A DNA stretch of 64,000 bases from HXMU1420-13 sp965249965 (GCA_965249965.1 OZ252262.1:3162001-3226000); one strand, 5' to 3'. Positions 16,880-26,926 are shown, counted from the stretch's first letter. The notes: generated from the letters alone by a model not told the origin. Numbers and translations: made by a program.

Positions 16880-18673
16880 CTAGTTAGCAGCAAGTTCTTC
16901 TGCTTCTTTCACCATCTTTTCGAAAGCTGTCAATCCATTATTCCAGAATTCCGGATCACGGATATCCAAGCCCATTTTAGCTACTAAATCATGGGGCCAT
17001 TCCGAGCCACCGGCACTTAATAATTCCATATATCGATCAGCGAAACCTTCCGGTCGCTGAGTGTATTCTTCATATAATGCTAAAACTAGTAATTCTCCGA
17101 ATGCATAGGCGTACACATAGCCCGGGGTATGCAAGAAATGAGGAATATAACTCCACCAAATTCCATACTCCTCGGTTAGCGTAACTGAATCACCATACAA
17201 GGCTTTTTGTTGATCCATCCATAACTCTGAGAACCGTTCGGTTGTAAGCTCGCCTTCCTTTCTCCTTGCGGTATGCATGGCATTTTCGAATCGATTCATG
17301 GAAATCTGCCTGAAAACGGTAGCAATGGTATCATCAATTTTACCAATAATCAGAGCCAGTTTTTCCTTCGGATCAGAAAGCTCTTTTAGCAGGTTTTGAA
17401 ATACTAACATCTCGCCAAATACAGAGGCAGTCTCAGCAGTAGTTAATGGAGTTCCTGCTTGAAGCGGCCCTTGTTGTCGGCTTAAGTACTGATGTACTCC
17501 ATGCCCCAACTCATGTGCCAGTGTTTGTACGTCACGGATTTTCCCATCAAAATTCATAAAAACATAAGGGTGAACCGAAGGCACGGTGCTTGCAGAATAA
17601 GCTCCACCTCGTTTACCCGGCTTTATGGCTGCATCTATCCAATTTTTATCAAAAAATTCCTGCGTAATTCTTCCCATCTCGGGGTGGAAGTCTGTATAGG
17701 ATTCTAACACCATTTTTTTGGCTTCTTCCCAGGAAATAGTCGCTTCGTTTTTTATAATCGGCGCATATCGGTCGTAATCGAACATTTCTTTAAGTCCAAG
17801 TAATCTCGATTTCAACTTGTAGTAGCGTTGTACCACCGAATAATTTCCCGTTACGGCATCAACCAGGGCATTTACAGTAGTATCATCTGTTTCGTTTGCG
17901 AGATTTCTTGAGGAAATCCAACTTGGATACTCTCGCAATTTATCATTAGTACTTTTATCCGCTAACAGGGTATTAAAGACATAAGTGAGCGGATGCGCCA
18001 ATTCTTTAAATTTTTTGGTTAAGGAGGCGTGGGCGCGTACTCTTAACTTTCGATCACTATCATGTAATTTGCTAAGAACTTCCTGTTCAGAATATTCATT
18101 GCCATCCAGTTCAAATTTAGCTTGTCCCAATGTCTCATCAAAAAAACGAATCCAGGCACTTCTGCCGGTTACACTTTTCGCTGATAAGATTTGCTCCTGT
18201 TCCTCTTTCAGAACATGGTTTTTATAGCGTCTCGATGATTCCAGATAATGCTTGTAGAATTGCAATTCCGGGGCATCAATCATTTTATGTGCGTCATCTT
18301 CCGATACCTGAAGCCACTCGACATCCAAGAATACCAGTTTTTGGCTCAACTCTGATCCTAATTCGTTGGATTCCTGAACTAACTTCCCAAAATCAGGATT
18401 TGTCGTATTTGTACTCCATTGCAAATAAGCGAATGATCCAATCTTCCCCCCCTTGTCTTGCAGCGCTTCGTATTCTTGCAACATTTTTTTGAATTCAGAG
18501 ACGTTTAAATCAGCAACACGACCCTTATATTTAGAGGCAAAATGATCGGCTTGTTTTAAAATTTCTACTTTGTCTTTGGCAAGCTGGGGATCTTCACTCG
18601 AAGTATATAAATCGCTCAAATCCCAATTAATATTCTCTGCGCCTGTATTCATCTTAGATGGGGTATCACTCAT
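16880..18673 (-). CDS. pepF: Oligoendopeptidase F-type M3 metallopeptidase
   Basis: 597 residues, cytosolic zinc peptidase that cleaves short peptides. The zinc site HELGHGVH lies near residue 386, with the third ligand Glu in the following helix (TAETASVFGEML). The N-terminal half is the helical M3 domain beginning NWDLSDLYTSSEDP, a standard PepF opening. Length is normal for the family (about 600). It is transcribed away from the Kgd-like gene; the 249 bases between them should hold both promoters. Confidence 0.93.
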   Translation of the reverse strand: MSDTPSKMNTGAENINWDLSDLYTSSEDPQLAKDKVEILKQADHFASKYKGRVADLNVSEFKKMLQEYEALQDKGGKIGSFAYLQWSTNTTNPDFGKLVQESNELGSELSQKLVFLDVEWLQVSEDDAHKMIDAPELQFYKHYLESSRRYKNHVLKEEQEQILSAKSVTGRSAWIRFFDETLGQAKFELDGNEYSEQEVLSKLHDSDRKLRVRAHASLTKKFKELAHPLTYVFNTLLADKSTNDKLREYPSWISSRNLANETDDTTVNALVDAVTGNYSVVQRYYKLKSRLLGLKEMFDYDRYAPIIKNEATISWEEAKKMVLESYTDFHPEMGRITQEFFDKNWIDAAIKPGKRGGAYSASTVPSVHPYVFMNFDGKIRDVQTLAHELGHGVHQYLSRQQGPLQAGTPLTTAETASVFGEMLVFQNLLKELSDPKEKLALIIGKIDDTIATVFRQISMNRFENAMHTARRKEGELTTERFSELWMDQQKALYGDSVTLTEEYGIWWSYIPHFLHTPGYVYAYAFGELLVLALYEEYTQRPEGFADRYMELLSAGGSEWPHDLVAKMGLDIRDPEFWNNGLTAFEKMVKEAEELAAN

Positions 18674-18922
18674 GCTGAATTTTCCTATTTTTTTTCAAGA
18701 GTTGAATATATGGTTTGATGCACGCCTTTTAAAGTAAAATGGATAAGAATCGATCACCTTTAACATTTGTTACCTAAATGGATAAATATGTTTTTTTAAA
18801 CGTAACTACGTACCTTTAAAATCGCTTTCACAGCAAGAAATCAGTATTTAAGAAGTCTCACTTTCTCCCGAAATTCAATTCATCCTTTTTAATCGATTTA
18901 AAAATTAACTGAGGTTTATCCT

Positions 18923-21900
18923 TTGAAATCACTTGAAGCCTTATTTGGGCCTAATTCAGCACTTGTAGAAGAACTATTTGAACAATACAAGGCTAATCCA
19001 GATTCTGTACCTACTCATTGGCAAGCTTATTTTGATGAAATTACCGGAACACAAACGGTTCAGAAAGAGGCGCCGGTACCAGTTCAACCAGCTACAAATG
19101 GGGATGTTGCAACAGCAAAACAAGTGACCATCCCAGCAAAAGGCAAGGTGATAGCTGAAGCACCAAAGAATGCTGAACTAAAAAAAATAAAAGGGGTTGC
19201 GACAAAAATTGTTGAGAATATGGACCAAAGTCTGGAGGTGCCAACAGCAACTTCACTTCGTGTTCTCCCGGTTAAAATGATGATTGAAGATCGTACAATC
19301 ATTAACCGCCATTTAGTAAAACGTCACCAACCAAAAGCTTCTTTCACTCACTTCATTTGCTGGGCAGTAATTCAAGCGCTAAAAGAATTCCCATCGATCA
19401 ATAATACCTACCATTTTGATGGTAAAAATCATTTTCAAGTTATTCCTGATCAGGTAAATCTAGGGATAGCTGTTGATCTGCCAAATAAAGATGGTACGCG
19501 AAACTTGGTAGTTCCGAATATCAAAGGCGTAGATAAAATGAACTTTAAAGAGTTCTTATATGCTTTTGCTGATTTAGTTGACAAAGCCAGAAATGGGAAA
19601 CTACAAATTGATGATTTCCAGGGTACAACAATAAGCATTACAAACCCAGGCACACTTGGCACCGTATCTTCCGTACCTCGATTAATGGAAGGTCAGGGTT
19701 CGATCATTGCTACCGGTGCAATTGATTATCCGGCAGAATACCAGGCAATGTCTAAAGATGTGCTTAATCATCTGGGCATCAGCAAAGTTATGACCATGAC
19801 ATGCACCTACGATCACCGAATTATTCAGGGCGCTGAATCGGGATCTTTTTTGCAGAAAGTGAGCCATCTGCTTACCGGCCATTCTAATTTTTGGATGGAT
19901 ATTTTCACGGATTTAGAAATTCCTTACGAGCCAATTCCGTATGGAGAAGATCAATTCTCTGGAACGTTTGGTGCAGGAACCGGCAAATCTGTTACGGAAG
20001 ATCGCAGAACAATTGGTGTCTGGCGATTGATCAACATGTACCGCATGCGCGGACATGTATTAGCAAATATTGATCCTCTTGAAAAAGAACCAGGTCATAA
20101 TCCTGAACTTGATCTTGAATATTATGGTCTCTCCCTTTGGGATTTAGACCGAGAGTTTTACTGCGGTATGCTTTTCCCGGATCAAAAAAAGGCTACCCTC
20201 AGAAATATCATTAAAAAACTGCGCGACACTTATTGCGAAAGTATTGGCGCAGAATATATGCACCTGTTGGACTTGGAAGAACGCCGTTGGTTGCGCGAAA
20301 AGATGGAGTCGACAGGTAATGATCCGGATTTATCTTTAAACGATAAAAAACAGATACTCCATAAGCTTAATCAGGCGATGGCTTTCGAGGAGTTTTTGCA
20401 TAAAAAGTACATTGGCCACAAACGTTTTTCGCTGGAAGGTAACGACACCTTAATTCCAATGGTTCACTTTTTACTTGAGAGTGCCAGTAAAAAGGAAATC
20501 GAGAAAATTTTCATGGGTATGGCGCACCGTGGCCGATTGAATATGCTCGTGAATATCATGAACAAACCATATCACCGCGTATTTGCCGAATTTGAAGGAA
20601 ACGTAGATCCTAGTACCATTCAAGGTTCTGGGGATGTGAAATATCACCTGGGTGCACGAGGAACGCACAAAGCAGAAAATGGCGCCGAAGTTGCTATCGA
20701 GCTTATGCCAAATCCGTCTCACCTCGAAGCCGTTAATCCCGTAGTTGAAGGTGCATGCCGCGCGATAATTGATCATCACGAAAAAGAAGACGCTCAAAAA
20801 AGAATTTTACCTGTATTAATGCATGGTGATGCGGCCTTTGCTGGTCAGGGTGTGGTTGCAGAAACACTTAATCTTTCCCAGCTCGAAGGTTACAATACTG
20901 GTGGTACCATTCATGTAATAATCAATAATCAAATTGGATTTACCACACTTCCGAAAGACGGTAGATCAACGGAATATGCCTCTGATCTTGCTAAAACTGT
21001 ATTAGCACCAATTTTCCACGTAAACGGTGATCGTCCAGAGGCTGCGGTTCATGCTATACAAATGGCGCTTGAGTATCGCCAAAAATTCGGTAAAGATGTG
21101 ATCATCGATTTGATTGGTTACAGAAAACATGGGCATAACGAAGGTGATGAACCTGCTTTTACTCAGCCAGGACTATACAAGGAAATCAATGATCACAGTA
21201 CCGTTCGTGATCTTTATACTGAGCACCTGGTAAAGAATGGAGAACTTTCTGAGGAAGAAACCAACGCAATCTTCGACGAGTTTGAAAAGTTACTCCATGA
21301 TGCTTTTGAGGACGCAAAACAAGCTCCAAATCTTGGAAAAGAGGACGCTTACTTTGATCGTATTGAACAAGACCAGCATGAATGGTATGAAATGCCGGAT
21401 ACCTCGTGTAGTATCGATGAGCTAAATGATATTGCGTTAAAAATTAACACAGTACCAACAGATTTTGATGCAAACCCAAAACTCTTGCGCCAGCTTGCAA
21501 AACGTTTTGACTTAGTTCAAAAGAACGAAAAGAAAATCGATTGGGGATTTGCGGAAGCACTTGCATTCGGAACACTTCTAAAGGAAGGAAGAACCGTTCG
21601 ATTGACCGGACAGGATGTTGAACGTGGTACTTTTGCACATCGTCATGCCGTATTGCATGGAACGGAGACCTTACAAACCTTCACTCCGCTCAATAATCTA
21701 ACTGACGACCAGGCTAAATTTCATATTCATAACAGCTTGTTAAGTGAATATGCAGCACTGGGATTCGAATTTGGATATAGTGCCACAAAAAAAGAGGCTT
21801 TGGTAGTTTGGGAGGCTCAGTTTGGTGATTTTGCAAATGGTGCTCAAATTATTATTGATCAATTTATTTCTTCTAGTGAAGCAAAATGGGGGCAAACCAC

Positions 21901-22564
21901 TTCACTAGTAATGAATTTACCTCATGGATACGAGGGCCAAGGTCCGGAGCATTCTTCAGCACGTTTAGAAAGATTCCTGCAATTATGTGCAGAGGATAAT
22001 ATGCATGTGATGAACCTCACAACTCCGGCTCAGTACTTTCACATGTTGCGCATGCAAACTCTTCGAAAAGAGTTTAAACCAACGGTACTAATGTCGCCAA
22101 AAAGTTTGCTGCGTCACCCAATGGCTACCTCTAATGCCGAGGATTTAGCAAATGGTAGATTCATGCCTTTTATCACCGATCAAAATATGCAGGACACTAA
22201 GAAATTAGAGCGATTGGTTATTTGTACTGGAAAAGTTTACTACGACTTACTCAAATATCAGCAAGACAATAACATTGAAAATGTAGCTGTTGCTCGACTA
22301 GAACAGATTTATCCATTCCCGGACAACGATGTAAAAGAGTATCTGTCTTCCATGCCAACTGTGAAGGAAATTATTTGGTGCCAGGAAGAACCCAAGAATA
22401 TGGGTGCATGGACTTTTGTTGCTACCCGATTTATGGAAGAATTTGGGGATGGCCAGCGGTTAATTTATGCTGGCCGACAGGCTTCAGCATCTCCGGCTGC
22501 TGGTCAAAAAGCGATGCATGACGCCGAGCAAGCGAAACTCGTAGAAGAAGCTATGAAACTGTAG
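18923..22564 (+). CDS. kgd: Kgd/OdhA-type fused 2-oxoglutarate dehydrogenase (E2 catalytic + E1)
   Basis: 1213 residues from a TTG start, 8 bases after a GAGG Shine-Dalgarno. Domain order: a short E1 N-terminal helix (LEALFGPNSALVEELFEQY), a linker, an E2 succinyltransferase domain (about 95-330, with TYDHRIIQGAESG near 297), then the thiamine-diphosphate E1 (AHRGRLNMLVNI, GDAAFAGQGVVAETL near 635). This is the layout of mycobacterial Kgd and corynebacterial OdhA. There is no lipoyl domain, so a separate E2 elsewhere would supply lipoyl arms. It acts in the TCA cycle; decarboxylation to succinic semialdehyde is a second activity reported for Kgd. A terminator follows. Confidence 0.95.
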   Translation: MKSLEALFGPNSALVEELFEQYKANPDSVPTHWQAYFDEITGTQTVQKEAPVPVQPATNGDVATAKQVTIPAKGKVIAEAPKNAELKKIKGVATKIVENMDQSLEVPTATSLRVLPVKMMIEDRTIINRHLVKRHQPKASFTHFICWAVIQALKEFPSINNTYHFDGKNHFQVIPDQVNLGIAVDLPNKDGTRNLVVPNIKGVDKMNFKEFLYAFADLVDKARNGKLQIDDFQGTTISITNPGTLGTVSSVPRLMEGQGSIIATGAIDYPAEYQAMSKDVLNHLGISKVMTMTCTYDHRIIQGAESGSFLQKVSHLLTGHSNFWMDIFTDLEIPYEPIPYGEDQFSGTFGAGTGKSVTEDRRTIGVWRLINMYRMRGHVLANIDPLEKEPGHNPELDLEYYGLSLWDLDREFYCGMLFPDQKKATLRNIIKKLRDTYCESIGAEYMHLLDLEERRWLREKMESTGNDPDLSLNDKKQILHKLNQAMAFEEFLHKKYIGHKRFSLEGNDTLIPMVHFLLESASKKEIEKIFMGMAHRGRLNMLVNIMNKPYHRVFAEFEGNVDPSTIQGSGDVKYHLGARGTHKAENGAEVAIELMPNPSHLEAVNPVVEGACRAIIDHHEKEDAQKRILPVLMHGDAAFAGQGVVAETLNLSQLEGYNTGGTIHVIINNQIGFTTLPKDGRSTEYASDLAKTVLAPIFHVNGDRPEAAVHAIQMALEYRQKFGKDVIIDLIGYRKHGHNEGDEPAFTQPGLYKEINDHSTVRDLYTEHLVKNGELSEEETNAIFDEFEKLLHDAFEDAKQAPNLGKEDAYFDRIEQDQHEWYEMPDTSCSIDELNDIALKINTVPTDFDANPKLLRQLAKRFDLVQKNEKKIDWGFAEALAFGTLLKEGRTVRLTGQDVERGTFAHRHAVLHGTETLQTFTPLNNLTDDQAKFHIHNSLLSEYAALGFEFGYSATKKEALVVWEAQFGDFANGAQIIIDQFISSSEAKWGQTTSLVMNLPHGYEGQGPEHSSARLERFLQLCAEDNMHVMNLTTPAQYFHMLRMQTLRKEFKPTVLMSPKSLLRHPMATSNAEDLANGRFMPFITDQNMQDTKKLERLVICTGKVYYDLLKYQQDNNIENVAVARLEQIYPFPDNDVKEYLSSMPTVKEIIWCQEEPKNMGAWTFVATRFMEEFGDGQRLIYAGRQASASPAAGQKAMHDAEQAKLVEEAMKL

Positions 22565-22568
22565 ATAA

Positions 22569-22614
22569 TTTCTGCATTCATGAAAGCCAATGCAGAAATG
22601 TGTTGGCTTTTTTT
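22569..22614 (+). terminator. Terminator after kgd with an interleaved second hairpin
   Basis: AAAGCCAA (22583-22590) pairs with TTGGCTTT (22603-22610), followed by a T run: an intrinsic terminator. A second perfect 10-bp pairing, TTTCTGCATT (22569-22578) with AATGCAGAAA (22589-22598), interleaves with it and shares two bases, so the two stems compete or form a pseudoknot. Confidence 0.75.
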
Positions 22615-22632
22615 GAAAGTTCTACGGCTTTC

Positions 22633-23658
22633 TTATTGAATACTACATCCACCAGTAAATCCGGTAGCATTAAACTCTGTTACAAGCTTTCCAACGCGAT
22701 CATCAACAACGGCGCGAAGTTCAATTCTATGATCGCCTGATCGTTTTGGTGAACAGTATTCTAGCACGATATAGCTGTTTGCAGTATTACCGACAACCTC
22801 GGCTGCTTTCAAAAAAGCCTGATTGAGGTCAAATGAATTAAAGGCAGACTCAAATCCTTCCCGCCCCACTCTGATCAAAAACGATTCATCAATTTCATCA
22901 CCTAATCCAATCGTAAACACCGAATATTGATCACTTAAAGATGAAACAGCAGATAAAGCCATGTCTGCGGTTGCGCGCCCTGCTTGATCTGCACCATCAG
23001 AAAATAATACCAGCATTCCTGCTGTAGATACTCTCGGGTCTTGATTCCGCTCGGTTACTCGCGCTTCTAGCTCAAATAAACCTTGAATAACTGCACCATT
23101 TAGATTCGTAGAGTTGTCGTCGCTTATGGATGAGTCGATTGCGCGAATAGAATCGATTAAAGCTGACCGATCTATCGTAAATGGAGTTAGCGAATGGATA
23201 TTTTCTTCCCCATCAAACCAATAGACTGCCAATTCTTTAGAGCCATAGTCGTCTGCTGATGATGTCGGAAGTACATTTTCGATATAATTAACCGCAGCAT
23301 CTTTCACTCTATTTAAATCTGGTCCGTCTAATACACTTCCACTTAAATCAAGTAAGAGAATTGAACTAAAAAGATAAGACCCTGTTTCATTTTGAACTTT
23401 AGCCTGACTTTCGAGCGACGAAATCAAAGAATTGTTTTCATAGATCTCAAAATCACCTTCATTCAGTGCACGAAAGTTCCCTTCCTCACCTAAATCCACT
23501 TGAAAAAACAATCGTACTTTTGCTGGAAGTTCAGTTGTAGCTTCAATCAATTCCATTCCAATTCCTGTTGATCCTCCACCATCTTTACCACATGCGGTGA
23601 ATAGAAGGGCACTTAGTAGAACAAATAAAATTGCGTTCGATCGTAAAGAAAATTTCAT
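22633..23658 (-). CDS. Von Willebrand factor A domain lipoprotein
   Basis: 341 residues from the ATG at 23658, chosen because it gives a clean lipoprotein signal (lipobox LFTAC, Cys23); the open frame continues 24 codons upstream. After a beta domain (about 35-100) comes a VWA domain with a complete-looking MIDAS: DLSGS in LLLDLSGSVLDG, a Thr in NSTNLNGAV, and an Asp in LFSDGADQAG. VWA domains bind partner proteins through a metal ion. The partner is unknown and the gene has no operon neighbour. Anchoring in the outer or inner membrane facing the periplasm is expected. Confidence 0.88.
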   Translation of the reverse strand: MKFSLRSNAILFVLLSALLFTACGKDGGGSTGIGMELIEATTELPAKVRLFFQVDLGEEGNFRALNEGDFEIYENNSLISSLESQAKVQNETGSYLFSSILLLDLSGSVLDGPDLNRVKDAAVNYIENVLPTSSADDYGSKELAVYWFDGEENIHSLTPFTIDRSALIDSIRAIDSSISDDNSTNLNGAVIQGLFELEARVTERNQDPRVSTAGMLVLFSDGADQAGRATADMALSAVSSLSDQYSVFTIGLGDEIDESFLIRVGREGFESAFNSFDLNQAFLKAAEVVGNTANSYIVLEYCSPKRSGDHRIELRAVVDDRVGKLVTEFNATGFTGGCSIQ

Positions 23659-23839
23659 ACGGCTTTTACTGTAGATGGTTTTAAACTCTCTGATTCTGGA
23701 AAAATATCGAATTGATAACTGTTTACCCATTAAAATATAGATTTTTTAGCCAGAGTTTTATGTTCCCGAACTACTACTTTTTACAGAAATACTCCCGCGT
23801 TTTCGGTAAATACAACCTCTAACATAACATGAGGTTTGT

Positions 23840-25318
23840 ATGAAAAAATTTGCTCTTTCTATTCTAACTCTAGGGATTTGTTCCACATTACTTTTTGCGC
23901 AAGAACGATTTATCGAAGCAGAAAGCTCGATTACCACAACTCACAGCGCAAACATCTTGGGAGACCGCTTTGACTATACAGCAACTGCCGGTACCCAACC
24001 TGTGTGGGATGAACACGGAAAACCAATCGCTACTCTCTTCTACACTTATTATCAGCGCGAAGATATTGATGATATCGACCGCCGACCATTAATTATTTCA
24101 TTTAATGGAGGTCCCGGTTCTGCCTCTGTTTGGATGCACCTTGCTTATACGGGACCACGAATTCTAAAAATCGACGATGAAGGATTTCCGATTCAACCCT
24201 ATGGCGTGAAAGACAATCCCTTTTCGATTCTTGATAAAGCAGATATAGTTTTTGTGAACCCGGTTAATACCGGCTACTCTAGAATACTTGATATGGAAGT
24301 TGAAAGAGAAACATTCTTTGGAGTGGAAGCTGACATTGAATATTTGGCAGAATGGATCAACACCTTTGTAACACGATCTAACAGATGGAATTCTCCTAAA
24401 TATTTAATTGGTGAAAGTTATGGAACTACTCGGGTTTCCGGGTTAGCACTTGAACTTCAAAATCGTCACTGGATGTATCTTAATGGAGTTATTTTAGTTT
24501 CTCCAACCGATCTTGCCATAGATAGAGACGGCCCGGTTAAAGCTGCAAATCGATTACCATATTACACGGCAGCAGCTTGGTATCACGGCCAACTTGATGA
24601 CGAACTTCAAGCGATGGATTTACTTGAAGTGCTTGAGTTGTCAGAAAACTATACGCAGAATACCTTGATTCCTGTCATGGCAAAAGGTGCTTGGGCCACT
24701 GAAGAAGAATTTAGTTCTGCGGTTCAAATGTTCAGTAAATATTCCGGTTTGGATGAATTGGTAATCCGCCAACATAATCTAGATGTACCCACCTCTTTTT
24801 TCTGGAAAGATTTGCTTAGACATGAAGGAAACACCGTAGGTCGGCTCGACTCTCGGTATAAAGGCCTAGACCGAAATGATGCCGGTGTTCGCCCTGATTT
24901 CAATTCTGAGCTAACTTCCTGGCTCCATTCATTCACACCTGCAATTAATTACTATTTCAAAAACGAGCTTAACTATGTGACGGACATCAAATACAATATG
25001 TTTGGTCCTGTTCGCCCATGGGATCGTTCAGGCGACAATACGGGTGAAAACCTCCGAAGTGCTATGGCTATGAATCCTTACATGCATGTTCTGTTTCAGG
25101 CAGGATATTATGATGGTGCAACAACTTATTACGATGCGAAATATTCAATGTGGCACCTCGACCCATCAGGCAAAATGAAGGATCGGCTTCATTTTGAAGG
25201 CTACAGAAGTGGTCATATGATGTATTTGCGCTATGAAGATCTGGAACTTTCGAATCAGCATTTAAGAGAGTTTATCGATCAATCCTTACCACCAGCAGGA
25301 ACACCTGCCAAATACTGA
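23840..25318 (+). CDS. S10 family serine carboxypeptidase
   Basis: 492 residues, exported: signal peptide to about residue 21 (ending LFAQ). Hallmarks of S10 carboxypeptidases are present: FNGGPGSASVWMHL (oxyanion region), LIGESYGTTR with the nucleophile Ser near 193, a later Asp in the C-terminal alpha/beta core, and the catalytic His in RSGHMMY near the end. These enzymes release C-terminal residues from peptides, here most likely in the periplasm. The cupin gene begins 21 bases downstream and the SDR gene 2 bases after that, so the three may share a transcript. Confidence 0.93.
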   Translation: MKKFALSILTLGICSTLLFAQERFIEAESSITTTHSANILGDRFDYTATAGTQPVWDEHGKPIATLFYTYYQREDIDDIDRRPLIISFNGGPGSASVWMHLAYTGPRILKIDDEGFPIQPYGVKDNPFSILDKADIVFVNPVNTGYSRILDMEVERETFFGVEADIEYLAEWINTFVTRSNRWNSPKYLIGESYGTTRVSGLALELQNRHWMYLNGVILVSPTDLAIDRDGPVKAANRLPYYTAAAWYHGQLDDELQAMDLLEVLELSENYTQNTLIPVMAKGAWATEEEFSSAVQMFSKYSGLDELVIRQHNLDVPTSFFWKDLLRHEGNTVGRLDSRYKGLDRNDAGVRPDFNSELTSWLHSFTPAINYYFKNELNYVTDIKYNMFGPVRPWDRSGDNTGENLRSAMAMNPYMHVLFQAGYYDGATTYYDAKYSMWHLDPSGKMKDRLHFEGYRSGHMMYLRYEDLELSNQHLREFIDQSLPPAGTPAKY

Positions 25319-25339
25319 AAATTTTAAGCTTACAATGCT

Positions 25340-25699
25340 ATGATCCAAAAAATAAATTGGGATGATGTCCCCGAAGAACAAGTAAACGAAAAAATGAAGC
25401 GGAAAATGATTTATGGGGATAAAATCATGATCGCTCGAATGAAGTTTAAAGATGGATTTGTGGTACCAATGCACAGTCATGAAAATGAACAGATCACTCA
25501 GGTTCAAAAAGGCACAATCCGTTTTTGGTTTGAATCTGAAGATGCCGAACCCCTTGACTTACATCCCGGTGACTCAGTCATTATTCCTGGAAATCTGCCT
25601 CATAAAGCCTTGATGATTGGCGATGTTGAAGAAACCGATACCTGGGCACCTCCGCGAACCGACTGGCTTGACGGCACCGACGATTATCTAAAAAAATAA
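25340..25699 (+). CDS. Small cupin domain protein
   Basis: 119 residues forming a single cupin barrel. Motif 1 is visible as HSHENEQITQVQKGTIRF with two His and a Glu metal ligand, and motif 2 as PGDSVIIPGNLPHKA with the last His ligand. The function of such single cupins cannot be read from sequence; sugar isomerase-like or dioxygenase-like activity, or simple ligand binding, is possible. Only two bases separate its stop from the SDR start, which suggests that both act on the same compound. Confidence 0.88.
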   Translation: MIQKINWDDVPEEQVNEKMKRKMIYGDKIMIARMKFKDGFVVPMHSHENEQITQVQKGTIRFWFESEDAEPLDLHPGDSVIIPGNLPHKALMIGDVEETDTWAPPRTDWLDGTDDYLKK

Positions 25700-25701
25700 C
25701 C

Positions 25702-26463
25702 ATGGATTTAGGAATAAAAGGTAAAAATGCCCTCATTATGGCATCTAGTAAAGGGCTGGGTAAAGCCGTGGCAACTGAACTGGCAAAAGAAGGTGCAAAT
25801 GTTTTTCTATGTAGCAGAACAGAGGTAGATTTAAGAGCAACTGCCGGGGAAATAAGTGCACTAACTAATAATGTGGTAGGGTTTGCCGCAGGTGATGTAT
25901 CCACGAAGGAAGGTCGAGCACATATTTTAACTGAGGTCAAAAAAACAATGGGCTCCATAGATATCCTGGTTACAAATTCCGGTGGACCACCCTTTGGTAC
26001 TTTTGAGGATCATAATGATGAAGCCTGGGAAAATGCCTACAAATTACTGCTGGAAAGTACCGTTGGTATGATTCGTGGTGTGCTACCTGATATGAAAGCA
26101 AAAAAATGGGGACGCATCATCACGATTACTTCGCAAGCTGTAAAACAACCGGTAGCAGGACTTGTACTTTCAAATTCGGTTCGTACAGCGATCGTTGGCT
26201 TGGTGAAAACACTGTCGCTCGAATTGGGATCTGATAATATTACCGTAAATAATGTAATGCCCGGCTACACTCAAACCGAACGGCTGGAAAGCCTGATGGA
26301 AAAAAATCCAGCTCTAAAAGAAATTACTCATGAAATTCCATTGGGACGCATAGGTCAACCAAAGGAATTTGCTGCTGCTGTTACATTTCTAGCCAGCGAA
26401 CGAGCAAGTTATATCACTGGAGTTTCTTTACCTGTGGATGGGGGATGGATTTCCGGAATTTGA
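25702..26463 (+). CDS. SDR family protein lacking the catalytic Tyr and Lys
   Basis: 253 residues with the short-chain dehydrogenase fold, but an altered active site. The nucleotide loop reads MASSKGLG (13-20), with Ala for the first Gly; NNAG is NSGG (92-95). The catalytic Ser144 is there, but 13 residues later, where Tyr-x3-Lys should stand, the sequence is Ser157-x3-Arg161. The PG motif (NNVMPGYTQTERL) and the C-terminal SLPVDGGW ending are normal. Annotation pipelines usually call this 3-oxoacyl-ACP reductase; I would not. SDR members with SN-type sequences here do exist in other bacteria, as far as I recall. It probably forms a two-gene unit with the cupin. Confidence 0.88.
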   Translation: MDLGIKGKNALIMASSKGLGKAVATELAKEGANVFLCSRTEVDLRATAGEISALTNNVVGFAAGDVSTKEGRAHILTEVKKTMGSIDILVTNSGGPPFGTFEDHNDEAWENAYKLLLESTVGMIRGVLPDMKAKKWGRIITITSQAVKQPVAGLVLSNSVRTAIVGLVKTLSLELGSDNITVNNVMPGYTQTERLESLMEKNPALKEITHEIPLGRIGQPKEFAAAVTFLASERASYITGVSLPVDGGWISGI

Positions 26464-26508
26464 TTAAAAGGAAAGCTGCCAGCTAAATCACATGAAAATT
26501 AAGAGAAC

Positions 26509-26757
26509 ATGAATGAACAAGAACTAGCGCAATTATCCGACGAAGAATTACTGAAAGTAGCTGAAAATATGAAGCCTTCTCCTTTTATAGATGCCTTTTT
26601 CATTGGGTTCTTAATTGGGATAATATTATTTAGCATTGCTTCAAACGCTTTGGGCTTTATCACGTTAATACCTTTGTTTTTGATCTATATATTCTTGAAA
26701 AAACCAAAAAAATATCAAGTACTTAATAAGGAAATGAAAAAGCGAAAATTGAAATAA
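26509..26757 (+). CDS. Small two-helix membrane protein
   Basis: 82 residues: a polar N-terminus (MNEQELAQLSDEELLKVAEN, the kind of helix often seen in small Bacteroidota membrane proteins), two hydrophobic segments (about 28-46 and 49-64) and a strongly basic tail. No family recognised and no function proposed. The frame, composition and position 45 bases after the SDR gene suggest a real gene. Confidence 0.65.
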   Translation: MNEQELAQLSDEELLKVAENMKPSPFIDAFFIGFLIGIILFSIASNALGFITLIPLFLIYIFLKKPKKYQVLNKEMKKRKLK

Positions 26758-26926
26758 CTTACTTTCACAATCAAGATCTGTTTCAACATTTCATCTGTTC
26801 TCTTACCTCCTCATCATTTTAGGTTAGTACTTTATCAACAATTCACATTTTAGATGAATATTCAGTTATGAGGTGAATTCTATTCATTTCTTCTAAATCA
26901 GTCATTTAAAAAATTGGGAGAAGAGA

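Noticed and set aside
18923..20000. Kgd-like gene as an accidental fusion or assembly error
   Set aside because: The same domain order is known in Mycobacterium Kgd, and the linker and frame are continuous.
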